Source: CAYGXH01 sp964354485 (lineage in GTDB: Bacteria; Bacteroidota; Ignavibacteria; UBA10030; SZUA-254). From it: a DNA stretch of 8,805 bases. This document shows, one piece after another, positions 1-7,288 of this stretch. Where the stretch lies: the NCBI GenBank assembly GCA_964354485.1, contig CAYGZY010000065.1, positions 1 to 8,805 of the forward strand. The letters are read 5' to 3'. A model generated the notes under the pieces. The model was not told the origin of the DNA. It worked only from the letters and a program-made list of their open reading frames with translations, and did not search any database. Each line of letters opens with the position of its first letter. Position 1 is the stretch's first letter. A program made the position numbers and the translations under genes.

Positions 1-143
1 AGCTTGGTGATGATCTTGCCCTTGAAGGCCTCAAGGAATATCTAAAACGGCGTAATCGGGATCTGAATAAGCTGATGAAGTATGCTGAAATATGCCGGGT
101 CAAGGGCATCCTTTCTCAATATGTCAAAGCGATTGTAGGATGA
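1..143 (+). CDS. abiEi: AbiEi-family antitoxin, C-terminal end (5'-partial)
   Basis: Only the last 46 residues and the stop are in the window; the frame starts at base 3 and ends with TGA at 141-143. The visible part is a basic helical tail: DLALEGLKEYLKRR, then a stretch with LMKYAEICRVKGIL. This resembles the conserved C-terminus of AbiEi-type antitoxins, where a long helix with a Y-A-x-x-C/L-R-V pattern ends the protein. Known family role: AbiEi is the antitoxin and operon autorepressor of type IV AbiE phage-defence toxin-antitoxin pairs, with an N-terminal winged helix and a C-terminal antitoxin domain. The strongest support is the neighbour: its stop overlaps the ATG of an AbiEii gene (ATGA, 140-143), the usual arrangement. 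The DNA-binding domain lies outside the window, so whether the gene is intact is unknown. Confidence 0.75.
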   Translation, partial: LGDDLALEGLKEYLKRRNRDLNKLMKYAEICRVKGILSQYVKAIVG

Positions 144-1049
144 AAAGAAAATCATCCAATATCTCAGCCTCTGTTCTCGCCCGCCTAAAGAATATCGCTG
201 ATAAACAGCATTTTGATTTTAATTCCCTTCTCTAGATATCTCCAAGAACGATTCCTGTCGCGCCTCTCAATCTCGGGATATGTCAATAAATTTGTCCTGA
301 AGGGAAGATTTTTGCTTCTTGCTTACAACATCGAAAAGGCCAGACCCACGAAGGATATAGATTTTCTTGGAGTCAATATGTCTAGCGATCGCAAAGATAT
401 TGAAAAAGTTATACGCGAAATTATTTCAATCAATCTGAACGACGGAGTTAAATTTCTCCCTGAATCAATAAAAAGCGAGTCCATCAAAGAAGACTCAGAC
501 TACCATGGCATACGTGTTAGACTTACCGCTAAAATCGGATCGGCACGGAATACAATTCGTATCGATTTCGGATTCGGTGATATCGTAAGCCCTCATCCTC
601 TCCAAATGGACTATCCAGCCCTATTGAGCAAGGAAAGTGTCAGAGTGTTGGCATATTCGAAAGAGACTATTATTGCTGAGAAGTTGGAAGCAATCGTAAA
701 GCTGACCACTTTCAATACAAGAATGAAAGATTACTACGACATTGCGTTCATGGCAAAAGAATTCGATTTTGCCGGTGAAGTGCTTTGTGAAGCAATAAGG
801 AACACTTTTAATAAACGACAAACAAGTTTGCATTCAGCTGAAGAACTACTCAATTCCAACTTCGGAGAAAAGATCAATATAAGAGGTCAATGGGAAGCGT
901 TCAGTAAGCGTACGAAACTTTTGTCCAAACAAGATTTTAAAAGTATTTTTGAAGAGATCCGCTCATTCCTTGCACCAGTAGTTAAGGCGGTTCTCAATAT
1001 GAAGGGTATGATAATGGTGTGGAATTGTAAAACCCGAAATTGGGAGTAA
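140..1049 (+). pseudogene. abiEii: AbiEii/AbiGii-family nucleotidyltransferase toxin, frameshifted
   Basis: AbiEii toxins are nucleotidyltransferase-fold proteins that stop growth when not held by AbiEi. The natural start is ATG 140, coupled to the antitoxin stop. It reads 31 codons (MKRKSSNISASVLARL...DFNSLL) and stops at TAG 233-235. The rest of the family sequence continues in another frame to TAA 1047-1049: SRYLQERFLSRL at the break, VLKG, the RPTKDIDFLG box with the DxD metal-binding pair, HGIRVRLTAKIG, IRIDFGFGD, ETIIAEKLEAIVKL, RMKDYYDI and FLAPVV. Two extra bases at about 230-232, for example one more CT in the TTCTCT run, would restore DFNSLL-SRYLQERF and about 303 residues, the normal family length. 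A start at TTG 213 keeps the catalytic core but lacks a clear Shine-Dalgarno and the native N-terminus; the first in-frame ATG lies after the DxD motif. Most likely an inactivated toxin, though an assembly indel is possible. Family assignment is firm. Confidence 0.85.
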
Positions 1050-1254
1050 TTAAATCCTTGAATGAGTTAGAGCAGTGATATCTCAGTAAGAAAATAAAAT
1101 TAAATGAAAATACTCTGAAAACTTTTAGGAATACTATCCTGTAGTCCTCAATTAACTTGAAATTGTAGGGATAACGGAGTAATAATCGTATCTATCCACT
1201 ATCCCTACCTACTTGAATTTATCCCGGCACCTGCTTCAATAATATGTAAAATTC
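1050..1254. other. Convergent intergenic region with 9-bp inverted repeat
   Basis: This AT-rich gap lies between the end of abiEii (+) and the end of the RND gene (-). It holds GTAGGGATA (1165-1173) and its complement TATCCCTAC (1200-1208), separated by 26 nt. GGGATAA (1168-1174) could also pair with TTATCCC at 1219-1225. Just outside the arms sit two near-identical direct words, ACTTGAAATT (1155-1164) and ACTTGAATTT (1211-1220). Neither side has the T-run expected of an intrinsic terminator, so a terminator role is only a guess from position. No RNA gene or coding frame was recognised here. Confidence 0.4.
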
Positions 1255-4200
1255 TCATTCACTTTTATTCTCTTTAGACTTACCCAACGACGTGATTTTA
1301 CTTCTAATCTTCTCCGTCCCTTCCTCAAGCAGAGAATATACCGTCGGTACAACAACAAGTGTCAGGACTGTGGATATAGTGAGCCCAAATATGATCGCAA
1401 CTGCCAACGGTCTCCAGAAACCCGCACTCTCAGCGCCTATGACGAAGTGGAATTCACGCCAATTGAAATCGAATCCGGTTGCTAAAGGTAATACAGCAAG
1501 CACCGCCGCCGCCGCGGTTAAAAGCACGGGTCGCAGACGAACCCTGCCAGCTTCAATCAATGCCTGCTCAAGCGACATACCACCCTCCCTGCGCCTGTGC
1601 TTTACAAAGTCGAGCAATATAATTCCGTTCCGAACAACAATACCTGCAAGCGCCACAGCACCAACACCTGTCATGACTACACTAGCAGGAGTTTGTGTTA
1701 ATAACAATCCTAGCATTACACCAATCAGAGACAATAACACTGAGATCATAATGACAAACGGTACTTTTATAGAATTGAATTCCGCAACCATTATCAGGAA
1801 GACGAGAAGCAGAGTAATGATGAAAGCTTTGGTAAGAAATGCCGCGGCTTCCTGCTGTTCTTCCTGAGATCCGGTAAGCTGCATCCCGTACCCTGCAGGC
1901 ATTTCTACTCCGGCGATGAGCTTTCTGACATCTTTGATTACCTCGGATTGTACGCGTCCTTCAACATCGCCACTGACTGTGATCACACGCTTTAAATCCT
2001 TCCGACGGATGTCTGTGACGGCTGTCGTACGCCTGATGTCCGCGACAGAAGTGAGAGGAATGGACAGAAGTGTTCCACGCCGGTTCATGAAATTGATGCG
2101 CAGATTCTCAAGATCTGCAGGCGATGTCCGCTGATCTTCCCGCAATCTCACGCGGATTTTGTACTCGTCTTCACCTACACGATACTTCGAAGCTTCAACG
2201 CCGGCGATTGCCGCACGAACTGTCGATGCAATCTGCCCGGTACTGCTCCAGAAGAGTCCTGCCTTCTCCCGGTCGATAATAATTTCAACCTCAGGACGAC
2301 CGGTGTTGTAGTCATCCTTGAGATCGACGAGTCCATCTACGTTTTGTATCTTCTGACGTATAATATTGCTCAGAGCGGCAAGCTGTTGATAATCCTCCCC
2401 CGATATTTCGATGCTTACCGGCGCGCCGACAGGCGGTCCCATCTGCTGTTTTGATACCCGGAGGTCTGCGCCGGCGATCCCGACTATCGTTGTGCGAACC
2501 TCATCAAGAGTTTTAAAAGTGCTCTGCTCGCGTTTTGCTTTCTCGAAAAAGTTTACCGCAATCCGGCCTTTGTTGGATGTACCCTGTCCGCCGAAGTCAA
2601 ATGGATCGTCGGACGTACCGATGCTCGAAGCAATGAACTCCACATCCTTTCTTCCCGGTATCTTTTCAAGACGCTCCTCTACGATTTTCGCAATCTCATT
2701 AGTTATATCCAGAGACGTGCCTGAGGGTGTCTCAATGTTCACGCTCACCTGGGATGGTTCGGTGTTCGGAAAGAAATCGACACCCTTATTGAATAGTGCA
2801 AATAAGACTATGACGAGAATGAATAATGCGAACGCGACAGTGATCGTAAAACCTTTCCGGTGAAGCGTCCACTGAAGTGTCTTCACGTATTCCCTCTGCA
2901 TCATCGGGAAAAACACTTCATCAACTTTGTGGTACAGGATTGTCAACGGATTGTATTTTTTGTACCAGTGCGGATGTTCGAGGTTGTACTTCGCTTTCTT
3001 GATTTCCCGCTTGTAGTTAATCCATTGTGCTCCCTGCACAGGACTGATGATATACGCAACGAAGAGAGATGCGGTCAGTGTTATGATGAGCGTATATGGA
3101 AAATATTTCATAAAATCGCCGATAATTCCGGGCCAGAATGCCAGAGGGAGAAAAGCCGATAATGTTGTAATCGTGGATGTTAGAACAGGGACGAAGACTT
3201 CTCCCGCCGCTACCTTCGCCGCCTGAACCGGATTTTCTCCATACTCCTGCTGATGACGGTAGATGTTTTCAATTACGACGACGGCATCGTCGACTAAAAT
3301 TCCTAATACCATGACCAGTGAAAACAATACTACCATATTCAATGTAATGCCCAGCGCCGAGAGCACGACGAATCCAATAAACATCGATAGCGGTATTGCG
3401 GTCGATATGAGAAGAGAATTCTTGAAGCCGAAAAACATGAAGAGCGACATCACGACAAGAAACATGCCGGTGATGATGCTGTTCTCAAGCTCTTTTACCA
3501 TCCGCGTCACGAAGCGCGACTGGTCGTTGGACACATCCAGCTTTATTCCTTCCGGGAGTTTTTCCTGCTCTTCCGCTGTAATCCGCTTTACTTCGTCGGA
3601 TATGCGCAGCAGGTTTTCGCCGGCACGCTTGCGTACGGCGAGAGAAACTACTTCCAATGTATTCAGACGAGCGAAGGTTTGCCGGTCTTCAAATGAGTAA
3701 TTTACGGTTGCCACATCACGAAGGTAGATCGGCTTGTTGTTCTGGATCTTCAGCACGATGTCTTCGAGCGGTTTCACTTCCTTGAATTCACCCGGTACAC
3801 GGATCGTTAAACTCTTCTCCTTTGTGTCTATGGTCCCACCGGGTATCGTGAGATTTTCACCGCGGATGGCGTTGGCAATGTCATCAAAACTAACCTGGTA
3901 AGCGTTCATCCGATAGACGTCGGCGTTCACCTGAACTTCCGGCTCGAGACCGCCGCTTATGTCGGCGCGCAGTACACCCGGTATGCCTTCAATGCGGTCC
4001 TGAAGATCATCTGCGATCTTCTTCAACCGCGCTAATCCGACGTCGCCGCCAACATTGACATACATGATGGGGAATTCGCTGATGTTAATTTCGGAAACGA
4101 TCGGATCCAGTATATCGCTCGGTAGCTGGGGACGTGTGGAATTTACCTTATCTCTCACACGGCGCAGCGCTTCGTCGATATCAATTCCGGTGTTGAATTC

Positions 4201-4479
4201 AATCTGGATAGTCGAGAGACCTTCCTTTGAAACAGAGGATATCTGCTTCACATCTTTCAATCCCTTGAGAGCGCGTTCGAGCGGCTGAGAGATCAATCCC
4301 TCCACATCGACGGGAGAAACGCCGATGTACGGAGTAGAAACTATAATCCACGGAATCAGTACCTCAGGCGCTGCTTCCCGGGGAAGACTGCTGTAGGAAG
4401 AAAATCCGAAGACAATGATGATCGCGATTAATATATAGACAGCAACTTTGTTATCGACTGCGATATTCCAGATTTTCAT
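1255..4479 (-). CDS. RND efflux permease, HAE1/AcrB-like, inner membrane
   Basis: A full-length (1074 aa) resistance-nodulation-division transporter that should use proton influx to drive substrates from periplasm or inner membrane into a TolC-type duct. The order is typical: TM1 about 10-30, first porter/docking domain about 31-335, TM2-6 about 336-482, a cytoplasmic linker about 483-544, TM7 about 545-563, second periplasmic domain about 564-880, and TM8-12 about 883-1048. TM4 carries VLGILVDDAVVVIEN with the paired proton-relay aspartates D397/D398. By alignment to AcrB, R981 and T988 (in RVRLRPVLLT) match R971 and T978, while R950 (in GIVVRNGII) stands where AcrB has K940. The DD pair and overall match favour HAE1-type drug or organic efflux over CusA/CzcA metal export, but the substrate is unknown. 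The ATG start overlaps the adaptor stop by 4 nt, with GGAG 8 nt upstream, so translation is probably coupled. Last gene of the operon. Confidence 0.95.
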   Translation of the reverse strand: MKIWNIAVDNKVAVYILIAIIIVFGFSSYSSLPREAAPEVLIPWIIVSTPYIGVSPVDVEGLISQPLERALKGLKDVKQISSVSKEGLSTIQIEFNTGIDIDEALRRVRDKVNSTRPQLPSDILDPIVSEINISEFPIMYVNVGGDVGLARLKKIADDLQDRIEGIPGVLRADISGGLEPEVQVNADVYRMNAYQVSFDDIANAIRGENLTIPGGTIDTKEKSLTIRVPGEFKEVKPLEDIVLKIQNNKPIYLRDVATVNYSFEDRQTFARLNTLEVVSLAVRKRAGENLLRISDEVKRITAEEQEKLPEGIKLDVSNDQSRFVTRMVKELENSIITGMFLVVMSLFMFFGFKNSLLISTAIPLSMFIGFVVLSALGITLNMVVLFSLVMVLGILVDDAVVVIENIYRHQQEYGENPVQAAKVAAGEVFVPVLTSTITTLSAFLPLAFWPGIIGDFMKYFPYTLIITLTASLFVAYIISPVQGAQWINYKREIKKAKYNLEHPHWYKKYNPLTILYHKVDEVFFPMMQREYVKTLQWTLHRKGFTITVAFALFILVIVLFALFNKGVDFFPNTEPSQVSVNIETPSGTSLDITNEIAKIVEERLEKIPGRKDVEFIASSIGTSDDPFDFGGQGTSNKGRIAVNFFEKAKREQSTFKTLDEVRTTIVGIAGADLRVSKQQMGPPVGAPVSIEISGEDYQQLAALSNIIRQKIQNVDGLVDLKDDYNTGRPEVEIIIDREKAGLFWSSTGQIASTVRAAIAGVEASKYRVGEDEYKIRVRLREDQRTSPADLENLRINFMNRRGTLLSIPLTSVADIRRTTAVTDIRRKDLKRVITVSGDVEGRVQSEVIKDVRKLIAGVEMPAGYGMQLTGSQEEQQEAAAFLTKAFIITLLLVFLIMVAEFNSIKVPFVIMISVLLSLIGVMLGLLLTQTPASVVMTGVGAVALAGIVVRNGIILLDFVKHRRREGGMSLEQALIEAGRVRLRPVLLTAAAAVLAVLPLATGFDFNWREFHFVIGAESAGFWRPLAVAIIFGLTISTVLTLVVVPTVYSLLEEGTEKIRSKITSLGKSKENKSE

Positions 4480-5540
4480 TTTGGATTCTCCGACTCTTGC
4501 ACGACATTGACAGGTGTCCCGTTTATAAGTTTCTGGTACCCGCTTGTAATCAGGTGATCACCGGAGTGTAATCCCTCTATTACTTCCACCATATTACCCT
4601 GCCGTCCGCCAAGTTTAAGCTTTCGTTCTTCCGCCTTTCCGTCTTTCTCCACGTAGAGAATAGTGCGGTCGCGATCGACAAGCTGGATAATATTTTCACT
4701 CACGAGTATGGCGTTAGATTTTGTCTGGCGAAGAAATTTCACTTTTGCTACCATATCCGGTTTTATTCGCCGGTTCGTATTGGTTATGAGGATTTCTGCG
4801 AGCATGGTCCGGTTCGCCGCCGAGACAGTCGAGCTTATAAATGTGACTTTGCCCTTCAGCGTGGCGCCGGGAACGGCGTCTATAATAATAGCAGCGGGTG
4901 TACCGATAAAGATGGCTCCCGAATATAATTCCGGAACTTCCGCCTGAATCTTGAGCATGGAAGTGTTAACAACGCGAGCCAGCGGGACTCCGGACGGTGC
5001 AAATTCCCCTTCATTCGGTATGATGTTGTCGACAATACCGTCGAACGGACTGCGAATCTGTGTCCGCTCCCACCGTGCCTTCATAAGGTCCGCGTTGGCT
5101 TTCGCACCATCGCGCGTATATTCCATGTTCTTGTACTGAAGCTCACTGATGCCCTTTTGTGCGAATACTTCTTTCTGCTTCTCAAGGTTCAATTCCGCCA
5201 TTTTGTGCTGCGATTCCGCCGCCTCGTAACTCGCTTTCGCAACTTCATCTTTCAGAACCAGAATTATATCGCCCTTCTGAACGCTTTGCCCCTTCTTTAC
5301 TCTCCACTCTTTTACAACGCCTCCTTCTTCGGGACTTATGTTCGCATCTTCGAATGCTTTCACCACGCCTGCGACCTGGATGGCATCCACTAATTGTGTC
5401 GGCTTAACCGTCTCAATGTGAACATTGACCGGCTGGATCTTCTTTTCGTTATTTTCCGTCCCTGATTGTTTGCAGGAAACAAGCAGTAGGAGGGAGAGGA
5501 GGATACCGCAAAGTAAAGAAATACGCGCTTTCATCAGCAT
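4476..5540 (-). CDS. RND membrane-fusion (periplasmic adaptor) lipoprotein
   Basis: 354 aa adaptor that links the RND pump to the outer-membrane channel. The N-terminus has a basic start, a leucine-rich segment and the lipobox LVSC with lipidated Cys23, so it is a signal peptidase II substrate anchored by lipid in the periplasm. Then come a beta strand entry (about 37-65), a lipoyl half-motif (about 66-98, ISPEEGGVVKEWRVKKGQ), a short alpha-hairpin (about 100-162) whose turn has AQKGISELQY, like the TolC-contacting tip of this family, the second lipoyl half (RSPFDGIVDNIIPNEGEF, about 163-180), a beta-barrel (about 190-270) and a membrane-proximal domain (about 275-346). The start at the first of two nearby ATGs is favoured because AAAGGA ends 8 nt before it and 14 nt before the second. 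It is 23 nt after the TolC-like gene and overlaps the permease by ATGA. Family assignment is secure; the substrate is not. Confidence 0.94.
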   Translation of the reverse strand: MLMKARISLLCGILLSLLLLVSCKQSGTENNEKKIQPVNVHIETVKPTQLVDAIQVAGVVKAFEDANISPEEGGVVKEWRVKKGQSVQKGDIILVLKDEVAKASYEAAESQHKMAELNLEKQKEVFAQKGISELQYKNMEYTRDGAKANADLMKARWERTQIRSPFDGIVDNIIPNEGEFAPSGVPLARVVNTSMLKIQAEVPELYSGAIFIGTPAAIIIDAVPGATLKGKVTFISSTVSAANRTMLAEILITNTNRRIKPDMVAKVKFLRQTKSNAILVSENIIQLVDRDRTILYVEKDGKAEERKLKLGGRQGNMVEVIEGLHSGDHLITSGYQKLINGTPVNVVQESENPK

Positions 5541-5548
5541 TGGTTTTT

Positions 5549-5554
5549 TCCTTT
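5549..5554 (-). promoter_or_regulatory. Ribosome binding site of adaptor gene
   Basis: AAAGGA on the minus strand, 8 nt before the ATG at 5540. It lies in the 23-nt gap after the TolC-like gene and favours the upstream of the two in-frame ATGs (MLMKAR). Confidence 0.7.
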
Positions 5555-5563
5555 GTATAAATT

Positions 5564-6940
5564 TTACTCGTTATTCATTTCGGCGACATAATCTGGCATA
5601 TGTCCCATGAGCTGATCAAGGTCAGCCGACGCATTAAGATAATCGTAAATTGCCTGAATGCGGTTAACTTTTGCCTGAGTCAGAGCTAATTCAGCATCAT
5701 TCACCTCAAGCTGTGTCGCGCCATTCGCCAGAAACCGGGTTGTTACAATCTTATATCCCCGCTCAGCGGTCTCAACGGTTTTTTCCTGCGCTTCAATGCG
5801 CTTCCGCGCCTGACGAAGATTGCCTACAACAGAGTGTACACCGGTTTTCAGATTTCTTTCCAGACTGATTCTCTGTTCTTCACTTTTAAGACGATCCACC
5901 TGCGCCTGTTCAACGCGTGCGCGTGTTTGCAAGCCCTGAAATATATTTAAGGATAACGTAAGTCCGATTTGTGAGCTTGAGATGAGATCCGCCGTGGAGA
6001 ATTTAAATTCATTTTTCGCCGCCTGGTATTGGTATTGTCCGAAAGCCGCGATCGTCGGCAGGTAGTTTGAACGCTCAACAGATATGGCGGCATCGTTTAG
6101 CTCAATCTGGTAATCCAGAGAATGCAGGTTTGGATTGGACTTCAATACCAGTTCTTCAGCGCGCGCAATAATATTTTCGTCAATCGGATTAAAAACAAGT
6201 AAATCAATGATAAGAAGATCTGTGCTCTTTTCTATACCGATGGCGTTGCGCAGAGCATCGAGGGCAAGTTCGTAATTATTTTCGCTCTGGATTACTGTTG
6301 GCCGCAGGTTATCGACCTGAACCGATGCGCGGAGCTCGTCGTACTCGGAAACGATACCCTGATCCCGCATGAGGAGAACATTTTTCAGATTGTTCTCGGC
6401 ATTTAGCAGACTCGAGTGCATCAGGTCAACCACTGCGCGTGCGATGAGAGCGCTGTAGTACGCCTTTCTGACTAATGTTACTGTCTCAACCTGTTTACTC
6501 GTGTACATTTCCCGTGAGAGTCGTGAGTACACTCTTGCGGCTCCCACGCCGACGATAACTGCACCGTTGAACAGGATCTGCTGTGCAGTTACGGAGGCAT
6601 CCAAGGCGTAATCGGATCCGATTCTTACGGGGAGAATTCGGCCGCTCTCCAGGTCGGAGAAATCGGGTAAGAAGAACACAGGCTTCTTTAGTGTGCGTGT
6701 AAAGCGTCCTGATACACTTACAGACGGAAGTGCATAACCCCATGCCTCAGTTACGCGTGCGTCGGAGCGTTCAACTTCAAGACGGGCCGTTTTGAGCTCC
6801 GGATTATATTTCATGGCAAGCTGTATTGCATTTTCCAGTGATAACTGCTGATCCGGGTCTTCCTGTGCTTTTGTTGGAGTAGCCATCAGAGACAGACAAG
6901 TACAGAAACCAACAATGCAGACTATCCACTTTTTACACAT
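5564..6940 (-). CDS. TolC-family outer-membrane efflux protein
   Basis: 458 aa outer-membrane factor, the exit duct of the tripartite pump; it should act as a trimer with an outer-membrane beta-barrel and a long periplasmic alpha-barrel. The N-terminus (MCKKWIVCIVGFCTCLSLMATPTKA-Q) is a Sec signal peptide with likely cleavage after Ala25. Two OEP-type repeats follow, about 34-235 and 255-445. Each begins with an amphipathic helix (LENAIQLAMKYNPELK; IARAEELVLKSNPNLHSL) and leads to a strand entry with a Y-L-P motif (YALPSVSVSGRF at 69-80; SNYLPTIAAFGQY at 291-303). The long charged helices about 340-445 include RFLANGATQLEVNDAELAL, the helix turn seen in many TolC proteins. AGAGGA lies 4-5 nt before the ATG. 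It is the first gene of the operon, ahead of adaptor and permease. No truncation is seen. Confidence 0.93.
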   Translation of the reverse strand: MCKKWIVCIVGFCTCLSLMATPTKAQEDPDQQLSLENAIQLAMKYNPELKTARLEVERSDARVTEAWGYALPSVSVSGRFTRTLKKPVFFLPDFSDLESGRILPVRIGSDYALDASVTAQQILFNGAVIVGVGAARVYSRLSREMYTSKQVETVTLVRKAYYSALIARAVVDLMHSSLLNAENNLKNVLLMRDQGIVSEYDELRASVQVDNLRPTVIQSENNYELALDALRNAIGIEKSTDLLIIDLLVFNPIDENIIARAEELVLKSNPNLHSLDYQIELNDAAISVERSNYLPTIAAFGQYQYQAAKNEFKFSTADLISSSQIGLTLSLNIFQGLQTRARVEQAQVDRLKSEEQRISLERNLKTGVHSVVGNLRQARKRIEAQEKTVETAERGYKIVTTRFLANGATQLEVNDAELALTQAKVNRIQAIYDYLNASADLDQLMGHMPDYVAEMNNE

Positions 6941-7022
6941 GCATTCCTCTTATTTCTATAATTACTCTTTTTGGGCGATTTTGATGTTAATGTTTTTATT
7001 GGGTTTACGACGTCAAGATTTT

Positions 7023-7054
7023 ACTCATAGGTGAGTTTTCCTGACGGCAGGAAA
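7023..7054. promoter_or_regulatory. Two abutting palindromes, candidate operator of efflux operon
   Basis: ACTCA-TAGG-TGAGT (7023-7036) is followed at once by TTTCCTG-ACGG-CAGGAAA (7037-7054). Both are perfect inverted repeats with 4-nt centres, 14 and 18 bp long. They lie 83-114 bp upstream of the TolC-like start and just upstream of a TTGACG that could be its -35. Efflux operons are often controlled by dimeric TetR- or MarR-type repressors that bind such sites, but no regulator gene is in the window, so the operator role is inferred. The second could also form a small RNA hairpin. Confidence 0.4.
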
Positions 7055-7274
7055 TTGTTTGATCTATATTTTAAGAATAATGTATGAAATAACAAAGTGG
7101 CATATTTCCTTTTATATTATAAGGGGGATAACTTCTTCGGGATTATTACGAATACTCATTGAGAGCGGGTGGAAGCGGTTTTCGATGGAATCCAAATTGA
7201 GCTTGATGAAATAGTTATAGAGCAAAGATAATTCATACTTTCATCAAAAACGTTTATGAATATAGTAAACCGAT

Positions 7275-7281
7275 GGAAGGA
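7275..7281 (+). promoter_or_regulatory. Ribosome binding site of CPBP gene
   Basis: GGAAGGA ends 7 nt before ATG 7289, a near-ideal Shine-Dalgarno and spacing. It fixes the start of the CPBP protein; no in-frame start upstream is as good. Confidence 0.75.
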
Positions 7282-7288
7282 ATAAAGC

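Larger units (their letters stand above)
6941..7288. other. Divergent intergenic regulatory region
   Basis: 348 bp of AT-rich DNA between the leftward efflux operon and the rightward CPBP gene, expected to hold both promoters. On the efflux side are two abutting palindromes (7023-7054, listed separately) and a minus-strand TTGACG (7016-7011) that resembles a -35, but no good -10 follows at 16-18 nt. On the CPBP side TATAGT (7261-7266) is a possible -10 with only a weak -35. A 7-bp inverted repeat, ATTCATA (7231-7237) and TATGAAT (7255-7261), abuts it. A minus-strand TATCTTTG (7230-7223) resembles the Bacteroidota -7 box, but the nearest TTTG is only 14 nt upstream, not about 19-21. No credible gene or RNA was found here. 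Confidence 0.5.

Noticed and set aside
227..238. Programmed +1 frameshifting at CTT CTC TAG, as in prfB
   Set aside because: A +1 slip on CUC before UAG would give R-Y directly, but the slipped pairing to UCU is poor, no internal Shine-Dalgarno precedes it, and AbiEii genes are not known for recoding. A lost CT unit explains it better.
213..1049. An independent 278-aa gene starting at TTG 213
   Set aside because: Its first residues (MILIPF) do not match the AbiEii family, there is no Shine-Dalgarno, and the proper N-terminus is encoded just upstream from ATG 140 in another frame. It is the larger piece of a frameshifted gene.
1165..1208. Rho-independent terminator for the efflux operon or abiEii
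   Set aside because: The inverted repeat has a 26-nt loop and no T-run on either side, so it does not meet the usual pattern.
1292..3700. Plus-strand open frames opposite the RND permease (for example 1292-1867, 2411-2863, 3263-3700)
   Set aside because: They lie antisense inside a well-supported 1074-aa gene and their translations are low-complexity Ser/Thr/Arg-rich shadow sequences with no family resemblance.
4663..5610. Plus-strand open frames opposite the adaptor gene
   Set aside because: They are antisense shadows of a complete membrane-fusion protein, overlap each other, and show no domain pattern.
7185..7214. A 9-codon leader peptide (MESKLSLMK) before the CPBP gene
   Set aside because: The upstream GGAAG is weak and poorly spaced, no attenuator-like hairpins follow, and the peptide has no run of one regulatory amino acid.
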